A DNA stretch of 64,000 bases from Microvirga makkahensis (GCF_009830105.1 NZ_WURB01000003.1:248001-312000), one strand, 5' to 3'. Positions 29,839-39,073 are shown, counted from the stretch's first letter. Made by a program: numbers and translations. The notes: generated by a model not told the origin, from the letters alone.

Positions 29839-29898
29839 ATGAGCTTTTTCGGCGCGTTTGCCGCCCGCGAGAGTTCACAGGTCCTCCTCTCCCCCTGA
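29839..29898 (+). CDS. 19-codon small ORF ending at a terminator (leader peptide or part of a small RNA)
   Basis: ATG 29839 reads MSFFGAFAARESSQVLLSP and stops with TGA at 29896-29898, whose last bases are the first bases of the terminator stem. No clear ribosome-binding site precedes it. With the operator-like site at 29788 it defines a possible transcript of about 90 bases. It could be a leader peptide, a tiny protein or a chance frame within a small RNA. The region 29548-29787 shows nothing else I can support. Confidence 0.25.
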   Translation: MSFFGAFAARESSQVLLSP

Positions 29899-29928
29899 CC
29901 TCGGCGGCTTCTGCCGAGGTCTTTTTTC
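29897..29928 (+). terminator. Rho-independent terminator upstream of cvpA
   Basis: GACCTCGGC (29897-29905) pairs with GCCGAGGTC (29913-29921) around a 7-base loop and is followed by TTTTTT. It lies 350 bases past the RTX stop, so it more likely ends a short transcript beginning near 29830 than the RTX mRNA itself. Confidence 0.88.
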
Positions 29929-30055
29929 ATGTCCTCTTTTCGAAGCTCCTGCCCCGCCCCACCATAGGGGTGACGAAAGCGTCTCTTGGGGCTATACAGC
30001 CTGGCCTCGATCCGCGATTGCGGCCCTTGTCCTTATTTCTGCGTAGGCTTGGCTC

Positions 30056-30670
30056 ATGCCCTTTTCTGTTCTGGACCTCGTCGTCATCGGAATCGTCCTG
30101 ATCTCGGCCCTTCTCGCGGCCGTGCGCGGCTTCACCCGCGAGGTTCTGGCCATCGTGGCCTGGGTGGTGGCCGCGGCCGCGGCCTGGTACCTGCACCCAG
30201 CGGCCCTGCCCATCGCGCAACAATACATCAGCAGCAACACGGTGGCGCTCGTGGCGGCGATCGGCGCGATCTTCGTGGTGACCTTGATCATCGTGTCGAT
30301 CATCACCGTTCAGATTTCCGACCTCATTCTCGACTCCCGCATCGGCGCCCTCGACCGCACGCTGGGCCTGTTCTTCGGCGCGGCTCGCGGCTTTCTGATC
30401 TGCGTGATCGGCTGGGCATTCCTGAGCTGGCTGCTTCAGGGCAAGGAGCCCGAATGGGCGGTCGCTTCCAAGACCCGCCCGGCGATGGAGAATACCCGCG
30501 ACAGCATCATCGCCATGCTGCCGGAGAACACGGAAGCCCTGCTCCAGAAGCTCAAGACACCCGAAGCCCCGGACGCCGAGCCTGTGGAGCCGGTCGAGCC
30601 GGACCCGCAGCGCGGAACCGCGCCGGCTCCGTCCGCTCCCGCGCCGCAGCCCTCCCAGCGCCGGGGCTGA
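30056..30670 (+). CDS. cvpA: CvpA family membrane protein
   Basis: Inner-membrane protein of 204 residues with four predicted helices in the first 130 (MPFSVLDLVVIGIVLISALL; VLAIVAWVVAAAAAWYLHP; VAAIGAIFVVTLIIVSIITV; ARGFLICVIGWAFLSWLL) and a polar, Pro/Glu-rich tail. Family landmarks are RGFTREVLAIVAW and LDRTLGLFFGAARG. CvpA was first linked to colicin V production; more recent work associates it with envelope stress resistance. Adjacency to purF is widely conserved in proteobacteria. Confidence 0.9.
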   Translation: MPFSVLDLVVIGIVLISALLAAVRGFTREVLAIVAWVVAAAAAWYLHPAALPIAQQYISSNTVALVAAIGAIFVVTLIIVSIITVQISDLILDSRIGALDRTLGLFFGAARGFLICVIGWAFLSWLLQGKEPEWAVASKTRPAMENTRDSIIAMLPENTEALLQKLKTPEAPDAEPVEPVEPDPQRGTAPAPSAPAPQPSQRRG

Positions 30671-30778
30671 CCCGCTTCTGTTCACTGATTAACGAGCGAC
30701 AGGAAAACCCATTGGCGTTTGGCCTCGGGGGGATTACATAGAGCCCGCGCCGGTGGGGGCGCGGATCCCAAGGAAATC

Positions 30779-32269
30779 ATGATGTCTTCCAGGTCTGAGA
30801 CGTGGCAGGTCACCCCCAAGAAGGTGGACCTCGACCTCGACGGCGATACCCTGCGTGAAGAATGCGGTGTCTTCGGCATCTACGGTCATCCGGATGCGGC
30901 GGCGATCACCGCCCTTGGCCTGCATGCCCTTCAGCACCGCGGCCAGGAGGCGGCCGGCATTGTCTCCTTCGATGGTGACGTATTCCATTCCGAACGAAAG
31001 CTCGGCCTTGTCGGCGACAGCTTCTCCGACCGGACGACCATCGAGCGGCTTGGAGGCGTGTCTGCCATCGGCCACGTGCGCTATTCGACCACCGGCGAGA
31101 CCGTGCTGCGCAACGTGCAGCCCCTCTTCGCGGAACTCGATGGCGGCGGCTTCGCCGTGGCTCACAACGGCAATCTCACAAACGGCCTCACTCTGCGCCG
31201 CAACCTGATCCGTGACGGGGCGATCTGCCAGTCCACAACAGATACGGAAGTGATCGTCCACTTGGTCGCCCGCAGCCGCAAGGGCCGGGTGGTCGACCGC
31301 TTCGTGGAAGCGATTCAGAAGATCGAGGGCGCCTATGCGCTCGTGGCCCTCACCAACAAGAAGCTGATCGGCGCCCGTGATCCCATGGGCATCCGCCCGC
31401 TGGTGCTGGGCGAGCTCGACGGCCGTTATATCCTGACCTCCGAGACCTGCGCGCTCGACATCATCGGCGCCCGCTTCGTCCGGGACGTGGAGAATGGCGA
31501 ATGCGTGGTGATCTCCGAGGAGGGCGTGGAATCCTTCCGCTTCGCGGACAAAGTGCCACCCCGTCCCTGCATCTTCGAATACATCTACTTCGCCCGCCCG
31601 GACTCCATCGTGAACGGCCGCAGCGTGTACGAGGTCCGAAAGGGCATGGGCCGCGAACTCGCCAAAGAATCCCCCGCCGATGCAGACGTGGTCATTCCGG
31701 TGCCGGATTCGGGAGTCCCGGCAGCGCTGGGCTTCGCCCAGTCCTGCGGCCTGCCCTATGAGCTCGGCATCATCCGCAACCATTACGTTGGCCGCACCTT
31801 CATCCAGCCCACCCAGTCGGTCCGCGAACTCGGCGTGCGCATGAAGCACTCGGCGAACCGCGCCGCCATCGAGGGCAAGCGCATCGTCCTGGTTGACGAC
31901 AGCCTCGTGCGCGGCACGACCTCCGTGAAGATCGTGCGCATGATGCGCGAGGCCGGCGCAAAGGAAGTGCATTTCCGAATCGCGAGCCCGCCGATCACCC
32001 ATCCCGATTTCTATGGCATCGACACGCCGGAGAAGGAGAAGCTCCTCGCCGCCACGCACGATCTCGAACAGATGCGGGAGTACATCGGCGCGGACTCCCT
32101 GGCCTTCCTGTCCATCGAGGGCATCTACCGGGCAATGGGCGAAAAGGGCCGCGATCCGGCACAGCCGCAATTCACCGACCATTGCTTCACGGGCGATTAC
32201 CCGACGGCTCTGACGGACCTGTCCGTCGCCACCCCGCGCCGCCTCGCCCTTCTGGCCGAAGCCGACTGA
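30779..32269 (+). CDS. purF: Amidophosphoribosyltransferase
   Basis: First committed enzyme of purine synthesis, making phosphoribosylamine from PRPP and glutamine. The N-terminal glutaminase nucleophile is Cys29 in REECGVFGIYG, so a propeptide of 28 residues is presumably removed. Other glutaminase landmarks are HVRYSTTGE and VAHNGNLTNG. The phosphoribosyltransferase domain has the PRPP loop IVLVDDSLVRGTTS (near 380). Two ATGs sit in tandem (30779 and 30782) behind AAGGAAATC; I use the first. The SDR gene starts 9 bases downstream. Confidence 0.96.
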   Translation: MMSSRSETWQVTPKKVDLDLDGDTLREECGVFGIYGHPDAAAITALGLHALQHRGQEAAGIVSFDGDVFHSERKLGLVGDSFSDRTTIERLGGVSAIGHVRYSTTGETVLRNVQPLFAELDGGGFAVAHNGNLTNGLTLRRNLIRDGAICQSTTDTEVIVHLVARSRKGRVVDRFVEAIQKIEGAYALVALTNKKLIGARDPMGIRPLVLGELDGRYILTSETCALDIIGARFVRDVENGECVVISEEGVESFRFADKVPPRPCIFEYIYFARPDSIVNGRSVYEVRKGMGRELAKESPADADVVIPVPDSGVPAALGFAQSCGLPYELGIIRNHYVGRTFIQPTQSVRELGVRMKHSANRAAIEGKRIVLVDDSLVRGTTSVKIVRMMREAGAKEVHFRIASPPITHPDFYGIDTPEKEKLLAATHDLEQMREYIGADSLAFLSIEGIYRAMGEKGRDPAQPQFTDHCFTGDYPTALTDLSVATPRRLALLAEAD

Positions 32270-32278
32270 GGACGCCTC

Positions 32279-33022
32279 ATGGACAAGCCCCTTCTCAACC
32301 GCGTCGCAGTCGTCACCGGCGCCTCCCGCGGCATCGGGCGCGCGGCCGCGCTGGCGCTGGCCGAGGCCGGCGCGCACATCGTCGCGGTGGCCCGCACCCA
32401 GGGCGCGCTGGAGAGCCTCGACGACGAAATCCGCGCGAAAGGCTCCTCCGCGACCCTCGTGCCGGTGAACCTGAAGGATCTCGACGCTCTCGACCGGCTG
32501 GGCGCCGCGATCTACGAGCGCTGGGGCAAGCTCGACATCCTCCTCGGCAATGCGGGCCAGCTCGGCGAGCTCGCCCCGATCACCCATATCGACCAGCCGG
32601 TCTGGGAGGAGGTGATGACCGTGAACGTCACGGCCAATTACCGCCTCATCCGCTCCTTCGATCCGCTGCTGCGCGCATCCGATGCGGGTCGCGCCATCTT
32701 CCTGACCTCCGGCGCTGCCCACAAGTGCAACGCCTATTGGGGCACCTATTCGATCTCCAAGGCCGCCCTGGAGGCGCTCGTGCGGACCTACGCGGCCGAA
32801 ACGGTGACGACGCCGGTCAAGGTGATGCTCCTGAGCCCGGGCCCCCTGCGCACCTCCATGCGCCGTGCCGCCATGCCGGGCGAGGACCCGTTGACCCTCA
32901 AGACGCCCGAGGACCTCGCGCCCCACATCGTGAAGCTCGCCCTGCCCACGTGGACCGAGACCGGCAAGATCTACGACTTCGCGCAAGGCGGCCAAATCCT
33001 TACGCCGCAGATGCCGGCCTGA
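32279..33022 (+). CDS. Short-chain dehydrogenase/reductase
   Basis: Classical SDR of 247 residues with the NAD(P)-binding TGASRGIG (14-21), NAG motif (LLGNAGQLGE near 90), catalytic Ser in LTSGAAHKCN and YSISK (Tyr/Lys near 158-162), and PGPLRTSM after the last core strand. The alternating pattern after strand 2 (ARTQGALESL) favours NADP, by analogy. It follows purF by 9 bases and is probably co-transcribed. Substrate unknown. Confidence 0.88.
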   Translation: MDKPLLNRVAVVTGASRGIGRAAALALAEAGAHIVAVARTQGALESLDDEIRAKGSSATLVPVNLKDLDALDRLGAAIYERWGKLDILLGNAGQLGELAPITHIDQPVWEEVMTVNVTANYRLIRSFDPLLRASDAGRAIFLTSGAAHKCNAYWGTYSISKAALEALVRTYAAETVTTPVKVMLLSPGPLRTSMRRAAMPGEDPLTLKTPEDLAPHIVKLALPTWTETGKIYDFAQGGQILTPQMPA

Positions 33023-33464
33023 AGCACTCCCGGGACCCTCGCGCTCCCGGCGAAGGGCCGGGAATGACGAGAGAGGACCCGCAAGGCAAGCCCGGTCATG
33101 ATGAGGTGAGCATGCTCACCGAAAACCGGAGGGGTCGGGAGAGCATGGAGCCATTCCTTCCCGTCATTCCCGCCTCGCGCCGATGATCCCGATCCAGAAC
33201 AGCGCTGCGCCTCCGGAACTCGTCGGACGCAGGACGGAGAGCCGGAGCGTATTCAGAAGGTCTGAGGAGTGAGGCCCTTCGGCACCTATGCGCCGTCATG
33301 ACCGGCCTGTCCTGGCCATCCCGGCGAAGAAGAGCACCGCGCCTCAACGGACAGAGATCGCCGGCACAAGGCCGGTGATGACACGGAGGAAACCGGTTCC
33401 GCCGTTCACCTGGCCTTTGCCCTTTGCCCACGGCTCCGCCGCAAAGGGCAAAGGCGGCGCGCGC
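33023..33464. other. Gene-free region with REP-like palindromes between convergent SDR and der
   Basis: No supported gene. It holds several palindromic or repeat-like stretches: CTCCCGGCGAAGGGCCGGGA near 33045, ATTCCCGCCTCGCGCCGATG near 33168, and the long element at 33294-33382. Such repeats cluster between convergent genes elsewhere in the window. Confidence 0.5.
33294..33382. repeat. REP/BIME-like intergenic element
   Basis: Two palindromic half-units face each other: GTCATGACCGGCCTGTCCTG on the left and GATCGCCGGCACAAGGCCGG followed by TGATGAC on the right, joined by about 40 bases including CATCCCGGCGAAGAAGAGCA. The same layout and much of the sequence recur at 48106, 52424 and 62065. 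Confidence 0.65.
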
Positions 33465-34808
33465 CTACTTCCGGTCCTTGTCGAACGGGTTCTGCCCCAT
33501 GCGCAGGGACACGCGGATCGGGACGCCCGGCAGGTCGAAGGCCTCGCGGATGTTGTTGACCAGGTAGCGGGTGTAGCTCTTCGGCAGGGCGTCGAGCTGG
33601 TTGCCGAAGATGGCGAAATGCGGCGGGCGCGACTTCACCTGGGTCATGTAGCGGATCTTGATGCGGCGGCCCGAGACGGCGGGCGGCGGGTTGGCGTCGA
33701 TGGCCTCCTGAAGCCACTGATTGAGCTTTGCCGTCGAGATGCGCCGGTTCCAGGTCTCGTAGACCTGGAACACCGCCTTCATGAGCGGGTCGATGCCGTT
33801 GCCCGCGAGCCCCGAGAGCGGCACCACGGGCGCGCCCTTCACCTGCGGCAGCAGGCGGGCGGCCTTTTCCTTCAGCTCCGTCAGCAGGCCCGGCTTGTCG
33901 GCCACGAGGTCCCACTTGTTGAGGCCGATCACGAGGGCGCGGCCCTCCTGCTCGACCAGATCGACGATGGAGAGATCCTGCTTCTCGAAGGGGATCGTCG
34001 CGTCGAGCAACACCACTACCACCTCGGCGAAGCGCACCGCGCGCAGGGCATCCGCGACGGAGAGCTTCTCGAGCTTGTCCTCGACGCGGGCGCGCTTGCG
34101 CAGGCCCGCCGTGTCGAACAGCTTCACGGGCTTCCCGCGCCATTCCCAGTCGAGAGAGATGGAATCGCGCGTGATTCCGGCCTCGGGACCGGTGAGCAGG
34201 CGGTCCTCGCCCACCATGCGGTTGATGAGTGTCGACTTGCCCGCATTGGGGCGGCCGACGATGGCCACCTGCAGGGGCTTGTTGGGGTCTTCCTCCTCCC
34301 CGTCCTCGTCGGGATCTGGGAAGAGAGGCATCAGGGCCTCGAAGAGATCGGCCATGCCCTCACCGTGCTCGGCGGAGAGCGGCACCGGCTCGCCGAGACC
34401 CAGCGAGAAGGCGTCGTAGGCTCCGGCCATACCCGCGCCGCCCTCGGCCTTGTTGGCGATGAGGATCACGGGCTTGCCGGAGCGGCGCACCATCTCGGCG
34501 AAGGGCCTGTCGGCGGGCAGCACGCCCACGCGCGCATCGACCACGAAGAGAATGACGTCCGCATCCTCGATGGCGGCTTCGGTCTGGGCGCGCATGCGGC
34601 CCAGGAGCGACTCCTCCGTCGCCTCCTCCAGCCCGGCGGTGTCGATGATCCGGAACTCCAGGTCGCCGAGACGCGCCTCACCCTCGCGCCGGTCCCGGGT
34701 CACGCCCGGACGGTCGTCGACGAGCGCGAGCTTCTTGCCCACGAGGCGGTTGAAGAGAGTCGACTTGCCGACATTCGGCCGCCCGACAATGGCGACGGTG
34801 GGCGTCAT
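33465..34808 (-). CDS. der: Ribosome-assembly GTPase Der (EngA)
   Basis: Essential double-GTPase of 447 residues in 50S assembly. The first G domain has GRPNVGKST (8-16), DTAGLEE and NKAEG; the second has GRPNAGKST (near 188-196), [14 protein letters not shown] and NKWDL. A C-terminal KH-like domain follows from about 355 ([38 protein letters not shown]). The start ATG 34808 lies 18 bases after the TPR gene. Confidence 0.97.
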   Translation of the reverse strand: MTPTVAIVGRPNVGKSTLFNRLVGKKLALVDDRPGVTRDRREGEARLGDLEFRIIDTAGLEEATEESLLGRMRAQTEAAIEDADVILFVVDARVGVLPADRPFAEMVRRSGKPVILIANKAEGGAGMAGAYDAFSLGLGEPVPLSAEHGEGMADLFEALMPLFPDPDEDGEEEDPNKPLQVAIVGRPNAGKSTLINRMVGEDRLLTGPEAGITRDSISLDWEWRGKPVKLFDTAGLRKRARVEDKLEKLSVADALRAVRFAEVVVVLLDATIPFEKQDLSIVDLVEQEGRALVIGLNKWDLVADKPGLLTELKEKAARLLPQVKGAPVVPLSGLAGNGIDPLMKAVFQVYETWNRRISTAKLNQWLQEAIDANPPPAVSGRRIKIRYMTQVKSRPPHFAIFGNQLDALPKSYTRYLVNNIREAFDLPGVPIRVSLRMGQNPFDKDRK

Positions 34809-34826
34809 GTCCCTGATGCTCCGACT

Positions 34827-35504
34827 TTACTGAGTCACTTGAACGGGGCCACCCGCCACGAGAGCGGTGTAGACCGCAAGCCGCTGCCGCAGGGCGGGAG
34901 GCGTCTCACGGTCGGCCGCGATCTGGTCGAACCAGCGCCCGGCGTAATCCATGTCGCCTGCCTTAAGGCCCGACAACCCCAAGAGTTCCCTCGCAGTATG
35001 CCGCCACGCGTCGCCGGGGGCGGCCATGGGCTCGACAACCTGACGGATCTGGGCCGGATCGGCGGTGTCGAGGCGCAGCCAGGCGGCGCGCAGACGGGCC
35101 AGATCCTTCCAGAGCGGCGCCACGCCCGCATCATTGGCCAGGGCATCATAGGCGGCGGCGCCCTGTTCGGCGTTCTGCTGGCCCTGCTCGGCGGCCAGCC
35201 GGAAGCGGGCGAGCAGGCTGTAGCCGGTGTCGCCGTCCTTCGCGAGCGCCTCCAGAGCAGCCTCGGCTTCCTGGGGCTTGTTCTCGCTGGAAAGCTTCAG
35301 CGCCTCCTCGAAGCGAACCGCGGCCGCCTGGGCGCGGGTTTCCTGCACATGCTCCCAATAGCGCCAGCCGCCGACGCCGATCACGACAAGAACGACGATG
35401 GCGATGATGAGGCCATTGTAGCGAGCCCAAATCTTCGCCAGCTGGTCGCGGCGGTATTCCTCATCGACTTCGCGAATGAACTCGTCGTTCCGGTTCGTGG
35501 CCAT
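34827..35504 (-). CDS. Membrane-anchored tetratricopeptide protein (YfgM-like)
   Basis: Protein of 225 residues: a cytoplasmic start (FIREVDEEYRRDQLAKIWAR), one transmembrane helix (about 31-48, GLIIAIVVLVVIGVGGWRYW) and a periplasmic helical-repeat region (60-210) typical of the TPR_21 family. In E. coli the homologue YfgM is a SecYEG/PpiD-associated ancillary factor; the order YfgM-BamB-Der is common, but BamB is missing here. I use ATG 35504; ATG 35513 is also in frame, and both have marginal ribosome-binding sites. It is 18 bases ahead of der. Confidence 0.83.
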   Translation of the reverse strand: MATNRNDEFIREVDEEYRRDQLAKIWARYNGLIIAIVVLVVIGVGGWRYWEHVQETRAQAAAVRFEEALKLSSENKPQEAEAALEALAKDGDTGYSLLARFRLAAEQGQQNAEQGAAAYDALANDAGVAPLWKDLARLRAAWLRLDTADPAQIRQVVEPMAAPGDAWRHTARELLGLSGLKAGDMDYAGRWFDQIAADRETPPALRQRLAVYTALVAGGPVQVTQ

Positions 35505-35611
35505 CGTCCTCATGCGGCCAGCGGGCCGCCTCCTCGAATAGAAGTGGGTCGCCTAGCATACCCCCCCGCGCAAGGCGAGAGGTTTCCAGAGGTTTCCTCG
35601 GACAAGTCGCT

Positions 35612-36202
35612 TCACGCTCTCGCGGGCATGACGGGCACGCCGATCAGGAGCGGATGGAGCCAGAGCACGAAAGCCACATAGGCGGCACCTCCGATCGCGA
35701 CGGCTAGGATGTCGTTGCGCCAACCCGCGGGCGCCGCCGTGCCGCCATGCTGGGCCGCCACGTCCCGGCGCTTCACGCTGATGCGCGCCACGACCGCCCA
35801 CGCCAGGAATGAGCTGAAGAGCAGGATGGAACCGAGATCTCCATTGGCGATCAGATGAGCGAAGGCCCAGATCTTGACACCTGCCAGCATGGGATGCTTG
35901 AGCCGCTGCTTGATGCGGCCTGGAAGATAGGCCGCCGCGAAGCAGACGAAGGAGACAAGGACCAGCAGAAGCGCCAAGTGCCGGGTCCAGACGGGCGGAT
36001 CCCAGACCGGGATATATCCGTTCGCCCGGTACTGCCCGTAGCCGACGGCAATGAGAACGATTCCGGCAAGGGACAGGAGCGAATAGAGCCCCTTGAACGG
36101 CCCGGGCCCGATGCGGCCGATGGCCGCCGCCCGGAGGCCGCGCGCCATGCTGAAGGAATGGGTGCCGAGAAACAGGATTAGGCCTAGAACAAGCAGCGTC
36201 AC
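35612..36202 (-). CDS. NnrU family membrane protein
   Basis: Protein of 196 residues with about six helices. It begins (as GTG) VTLLVLGLILFLGTHSFSM and has family markers HPMLAGVKIWAFAHLIANGD (about 104-123) and a following DLGSILLFSSFLAWAV stretch. NnrU relatives were described with nitrite and nitric oxide reduction genes, and the fold is related to the isoprenylcysteine methyltransferase/NnrU clan; no denitrification gene is nearby, so the role is unclear. AAGGAGATCGAAT precedes GTG 36202; the in-frame start at 36238 is less likely. Confidence 0.82.
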   Translation of the reverse strand: MTLLVLGLILFLGTHSFSMARGLRAAAIGRIGPGPFKGLYSLLSLAGIVLIAVGYGQYRANGYIPVWDPPVWTRHLALLLVLVSFVCFAAAYLPGRIKQRLKHPMLAGVKIWAFAHLIANGDLGSILLFSSFLAWAVVARISVKRRDVAAQHGGTAAPAGWRNDILAVAIGGAAYVAFVLWLHPLLIGVPVMPARA

Positions 36203-36387
36203 ATTCGATCTCCTTAGGGAATAGGAAATGATAGCCACGCCTGTCCGCTCTGGCTATGTGACCGCCCCTCAGGAGCGGTGGAGTCCCACCGGGACGGCGG
36301 CGTTCTTATGCGGCAAGTTTCGAATCAACCACAAATGCCTGTGAAGCCTAAACTTTTAACATCAGGTATCTTGCGGCACGAAAATTT

Positions 36388-36456
36388 CCCGGGTACTGAC
36401 CCGGGCAAACTTCACCATAGACTAAGGCGGCATGGTTCGGCGGTTGCAAACCGGTT
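36388..36456. promoter_or_regulatory. Cluster of operator-like inverted repeats upstream of the TRAP genes
   Basis: Two symmetrical sites lie 50-120 bases before dctQ: CCCGGGT-ACTG-ACCCGGG (36388-36405) and CGGTT-GCA-AACCG (36441-36453), the latter running into AACCGGTT. They are plausible binding sites for a regulator of transporter expression. The rest of 36203-36507 shows no gene. Confidence 0.35.
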
Positions 36457-36507
36457 AGCTACGCCGTCGACTTCAACCATAAACCGCTTCAAAGGGGGAG
36501 GCAGAAG

Positions 36508-37122
36508 GTGACGGCGCTCATCAAGCTTTCTCGTATCATCGACGCGATCAACGAACGCGTCGGCAAAATCGCGGCCTGGGCCATCGTCGTGGCCATCCTG
36601 GTATCCGCCATCAATGCCATCATCCGCCGGTTCTTCGGCGTCTCCTCCAACGCCTGGCTGGAGCTGCAATGGTACCTGTTCGGCGCCGTGTTCATGCTCT
36701 GCGCCGCCTGGACGCTGATCGCGAACGAGCATATCCGCATCGACATCGTCTCCAGCCGCCTGTCCAAGCGCGGCCGTGACTGGATCGACATCCTCGGCCA
36801 CGTCTTCTTTCTGTTTCCCTTCGTGGCGCTGATGCTGTGGCTTTCGGCTCCCTATTTCGAGAAGTCCTATGCCTCCGGAGAGGTCTCCTCCAATGCCGGC
36901 GGTCTTCTGATCTGGCCAGCGAAGGGCCTGATTCTTCTCGGCTTCATTTCCCTGTTCTTCCAGTGGATGAGCGAACTCATCAAACGGATCGCCATCATGC
37001 AGGGCCGGATGGAAGACGCGCACGACCACAGCGGGCACGCGGCGACGGCTGAGGCCGAGGCCGCACGCCTGATGTCGGGCATCGCGGCCGAAACCGAGCC
37101 TCCGGGACACAGCAGCCGCTGA
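36508..37122 (+). CDS. TRAP transporter small permease (DctQ type)
   Basis: Inner-membrane subunit of 204 residues with four helices (about 20-42, 55-72, 96-115 and 140-158) of a tripartite ATP-independent periplasmic transporter. The WLELQWYLFGAVFMLCAAWT stretch and ANEHIRIDI are characteristic. The start is GTG 36508 behind GGGGGAGGCAGAAG. dctM follows 35 bases later. The subfamily with a long tail and this DctM type is often annotated for mannitol or chloroaromatic compounds; that label is not evidence of substrate. Confidence 0.88.
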   Translation: MTALIKLSRIIDAINERVGKIAAWAIVVAILVSAINAIIRRFFGVSSNAWLELQWYLFGAVFMLCAAWTLIANEHIRIDIVSSRLSKRGRDWIDILGHVFFLFPFVALMLWLSAPYFEKSYASGEVSSNAGGLLIWPAKGLILLGFISLFFQWMSELIKRIAIMQGRMEDAHDHSGHAATAEAEAARLMSGIAAETEPPGHSSR

Positions 37123-37157
37123 TCCCTGCCCTGCCCTGATCCCCGGAGTTTTCTTCC

Positions 37158-39050
37158 ATGGCTGCCTTCATTGCCCAGAACCTCGCGCCGATCATGTTCG
37201 CGGCGCTGGTGGTCTTCCTTCTCCTCGGCTATCCGGTCGCCTTCGCGCTCGCCGCGAACGGCCTTCTCTTCTTCTTCATCGCGGTGGAGCTCGCGCCTCT
37301 GGCGCCGGAAACCATCAATCTCTCCTGGCCGCTGCTCCAGGCCCTGCCCGACCGCGTCTTCGGCACCATGTCGAACGAGGTGCTGCTCGCAGTCCCGTTC
37401 TTCACCTTCATGGGGCTGATCCTTGAGCGCTCCGGCATGGCGGAGGATCTGCTCGACACCATCGGCCAGCTCTTCGGTCCGGTGCGCGGCGGCCTCGCCT
37501 ATGCGGTGGTGTTCGTGGGCGCCCTGCTCGCCGCCACCACGGGCGTCGTGGCGGCCTCGGTGATCTCGATGGGTCTCATTTCGCTGCCCATCATGCTGCG
37601 CTACGGCTATGACAGGCGCCTCGCCACTGGCATCATCGCGGCGTCGGGTACGCTCGCCCAGATCATCCCGCCCTCACTCGTGCTTATCGTCATGGCCGAC
37701 CAGCTCGGCCGTTCGGTCGGCGACATGTACGAGGGTGCGTTCCTGCCCGGCCTGATCCTGTCCGGCCTTTATGCCAGCTACATCTTCCTGGCTTCGATGA
37801 TCAACCCGAAGGCGGCTCCCGGTCTCCCCCTGGAGGCCGTCGGCTACCGGGAGCCTAACGGCTCGCGCGGCGTCTGGCAGCTCGGTATCCTCGTCGTCTT
37901 CTCCGGCCTCGTGGGCTACTATGTGCTTTCGCAGACCGACACCAAGGCGGGCGCCGACTTCGTGATCCTCACGATCTGCGTGGGAACCGTGGTGGCGCTC
38001 ATCTGCGCGCTCATGAACAAGATGCTCGGCGCGAAGCGCACCGCGATCTCGGCTGTCCTCGTGGCCGCTCTCGCGGGGCTCTACTACCTGCTCTACAGCC
38101 AAGGTCATGAGGGGCTTGCGCTCACCATGGAGATGGTGCTCGCGGGCGCGGTCTACGCGCTCGTCGTCGGTCTCGTCGAGCGATCCACGGGCCTGCGCCT
38201 CATGTCGAACATGGCGCAGCAGGTCACCTTCGTCATGGTGCCTCCGCTGCTGCTCATCTTCCTCGTGCTCGGCACGATCTTCATCGGCCTTGCCACGCCG
38301 ACGGAAGGCGGCGCCATGGGCGCGCTCGGAGCGGTGATCCTCGCCGCGGTCAAGCGCAGGCTCGACAACAACCCGAACCGCTTCAATTTCTCGATTCTCC
38401 GTCAGGCGACGGAAGCGACGGCGAAGCTCTCGGCGTTCGTGCTCTTCATCCTGATCGGCGCGCGCGTGTTCTCGCTCACCTTCTACGGCGTGAACGGGCA
38501 CCTCTGGGTGGAGCACCTGCTGACTTCGCTTCCCGGCGGACAGGTGGGCTTCCTGATCGTCGTCAACATCATGGTCTTCCTCCTGGCCTTCTTCCTCGAC
38601 TTCTTCGAGTTGGCCTTCATCGTGATCCCGCTTCTGGGACCCGCCGCGGAGAAGCTGGGAATCGACCTGATCTGGTTCGGCGTCATGCTCGGCGTGAACA
38701 TGCAGACCTCCTTCATGCACCCGCCCTTCGGCTTCGCCCTGTTCTTCCTTCGCTCGGTCGCTCCGAAGGTGCCCTACGTCGACAAAGTCACGGGCAAGCG
38801 CATGGAGCCGGTCACGACAGGGCAGATCTACTGGGGCTCCGTGCCGTTCGTGGTGATCCAGCTGATCATGGTCGCCATCGTGATCCTGTTCCCGCAGATC
38901 GTGACCCACTACAAATCCGCCGGCCCGGCCGTTGATCCGGCCGCGGTGCAGAAGAAGCTGGACGAGCTTCTGGTGCCGGGCCTCGGAATCCCGGGCGCCC
39001 CGGGCGGGCTCCCCGGCCTCAACTTCGACGAGCCGCCGAAGATCGAGTAA
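37158..39050 (+). CDS. TRAP transporter large permease (DctM type)
   Basis: Sodium-coupled transport subunit of 630 residues, longer than the usual 430. Core family segments are MSNEVLLAVPFFTFMGLILE (near 72-91), ATTGVVAASVISMGLISLPI and SGTLAQIIPPSLVLIVMADQ. The extra length is a middle insertion (about 235-345) with additional helices, seen in one TRAP subgroup. The C-terminal half resumes with MVPPLLLIFLVLGTIFIGLA and LGVNMQTSFMHPPFGFALFF. No periplasmic binding protein (DctP) is in the window, so the substrate cannot be inferred. A terminator follows. Confidence 0.9.
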   Translation: MAAFIAQNLAPIMFAALVVFLLLGYPVAFALAANGLLFFFIAVELAPLAPETINLSWPLLQALPDRVFGTMSNEVLLAVPFFTFMGLILERSGMAEDLLDTIGQLFGPVRGGLAYAVVFVGALLAATTGVVAASVISMGLISLPIMLRYGYDRRLATGIIAASGTLAQIIPPSLVLIVMADQLGRSVGDMYEGAFLPGLILSGLYASYIFLASMINPKAAPGLPLEAVGYREPNGSRGVWQLGILVVFSGLVGYYVLSQTDTKAGADFVILTICVGTVVALICALMNKMLGAKRTAISAVLVAALAGLYYLLYSQGHEGLALTMEMVLAGAVYALVVGLVERSTGLRLMSNMAQQVTFVMVPPLLLIFLVLGTIFIGLATPTEGGAMGALGAVILAAVKRRLDNNPNRFNFSILRQATEATAKLSAFVLFILIGARVFSLTFYGVNGHLWVEHLLTSLPGGQVGFLIVVNIMVFLLAFFLDFFELAFIVIPLLGPAAEKLGIDLIWFGVMLGVNMQTSFMHPPFGFALFFLRSVAPKVPYVDKVTGKRMEPVTTGQIYWGSVPFVVIQLIMVAIVILFPQIVTHYKSAGPAVDPAAVQKKLDELLVPGLGIPGAPGGLPGLNFDEPPKIE

Positions 39051-39073
39051 GGGGGTCTCGGCGACAAACCATC

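Noticed and set aside
30734-32995. Very long open frame on the minus strand opposite purF and the SDR gene
   Set aside because: Purely antisense shadow of two confidently identified genes in GC-rich DNA; no family features and no ribosome-binding site.
33294-33382. CRISPR-like repetition in the intergenic repeats
   Set aside because: Copies are far apart and palindromic, with no regular spacers or cas genes; they fit REP-like elements.
33288-35681. 797-codon open frame on the plus strand opposite der and the TPR gene
   Set aside because: Mirror of der and its neighbour; composition is that of antisense coding DNA.
36310-36330. tRNA T-loop-like GTTTCGAATC
   Set aside because: No matching acceptor, D or anticodon stems around it.
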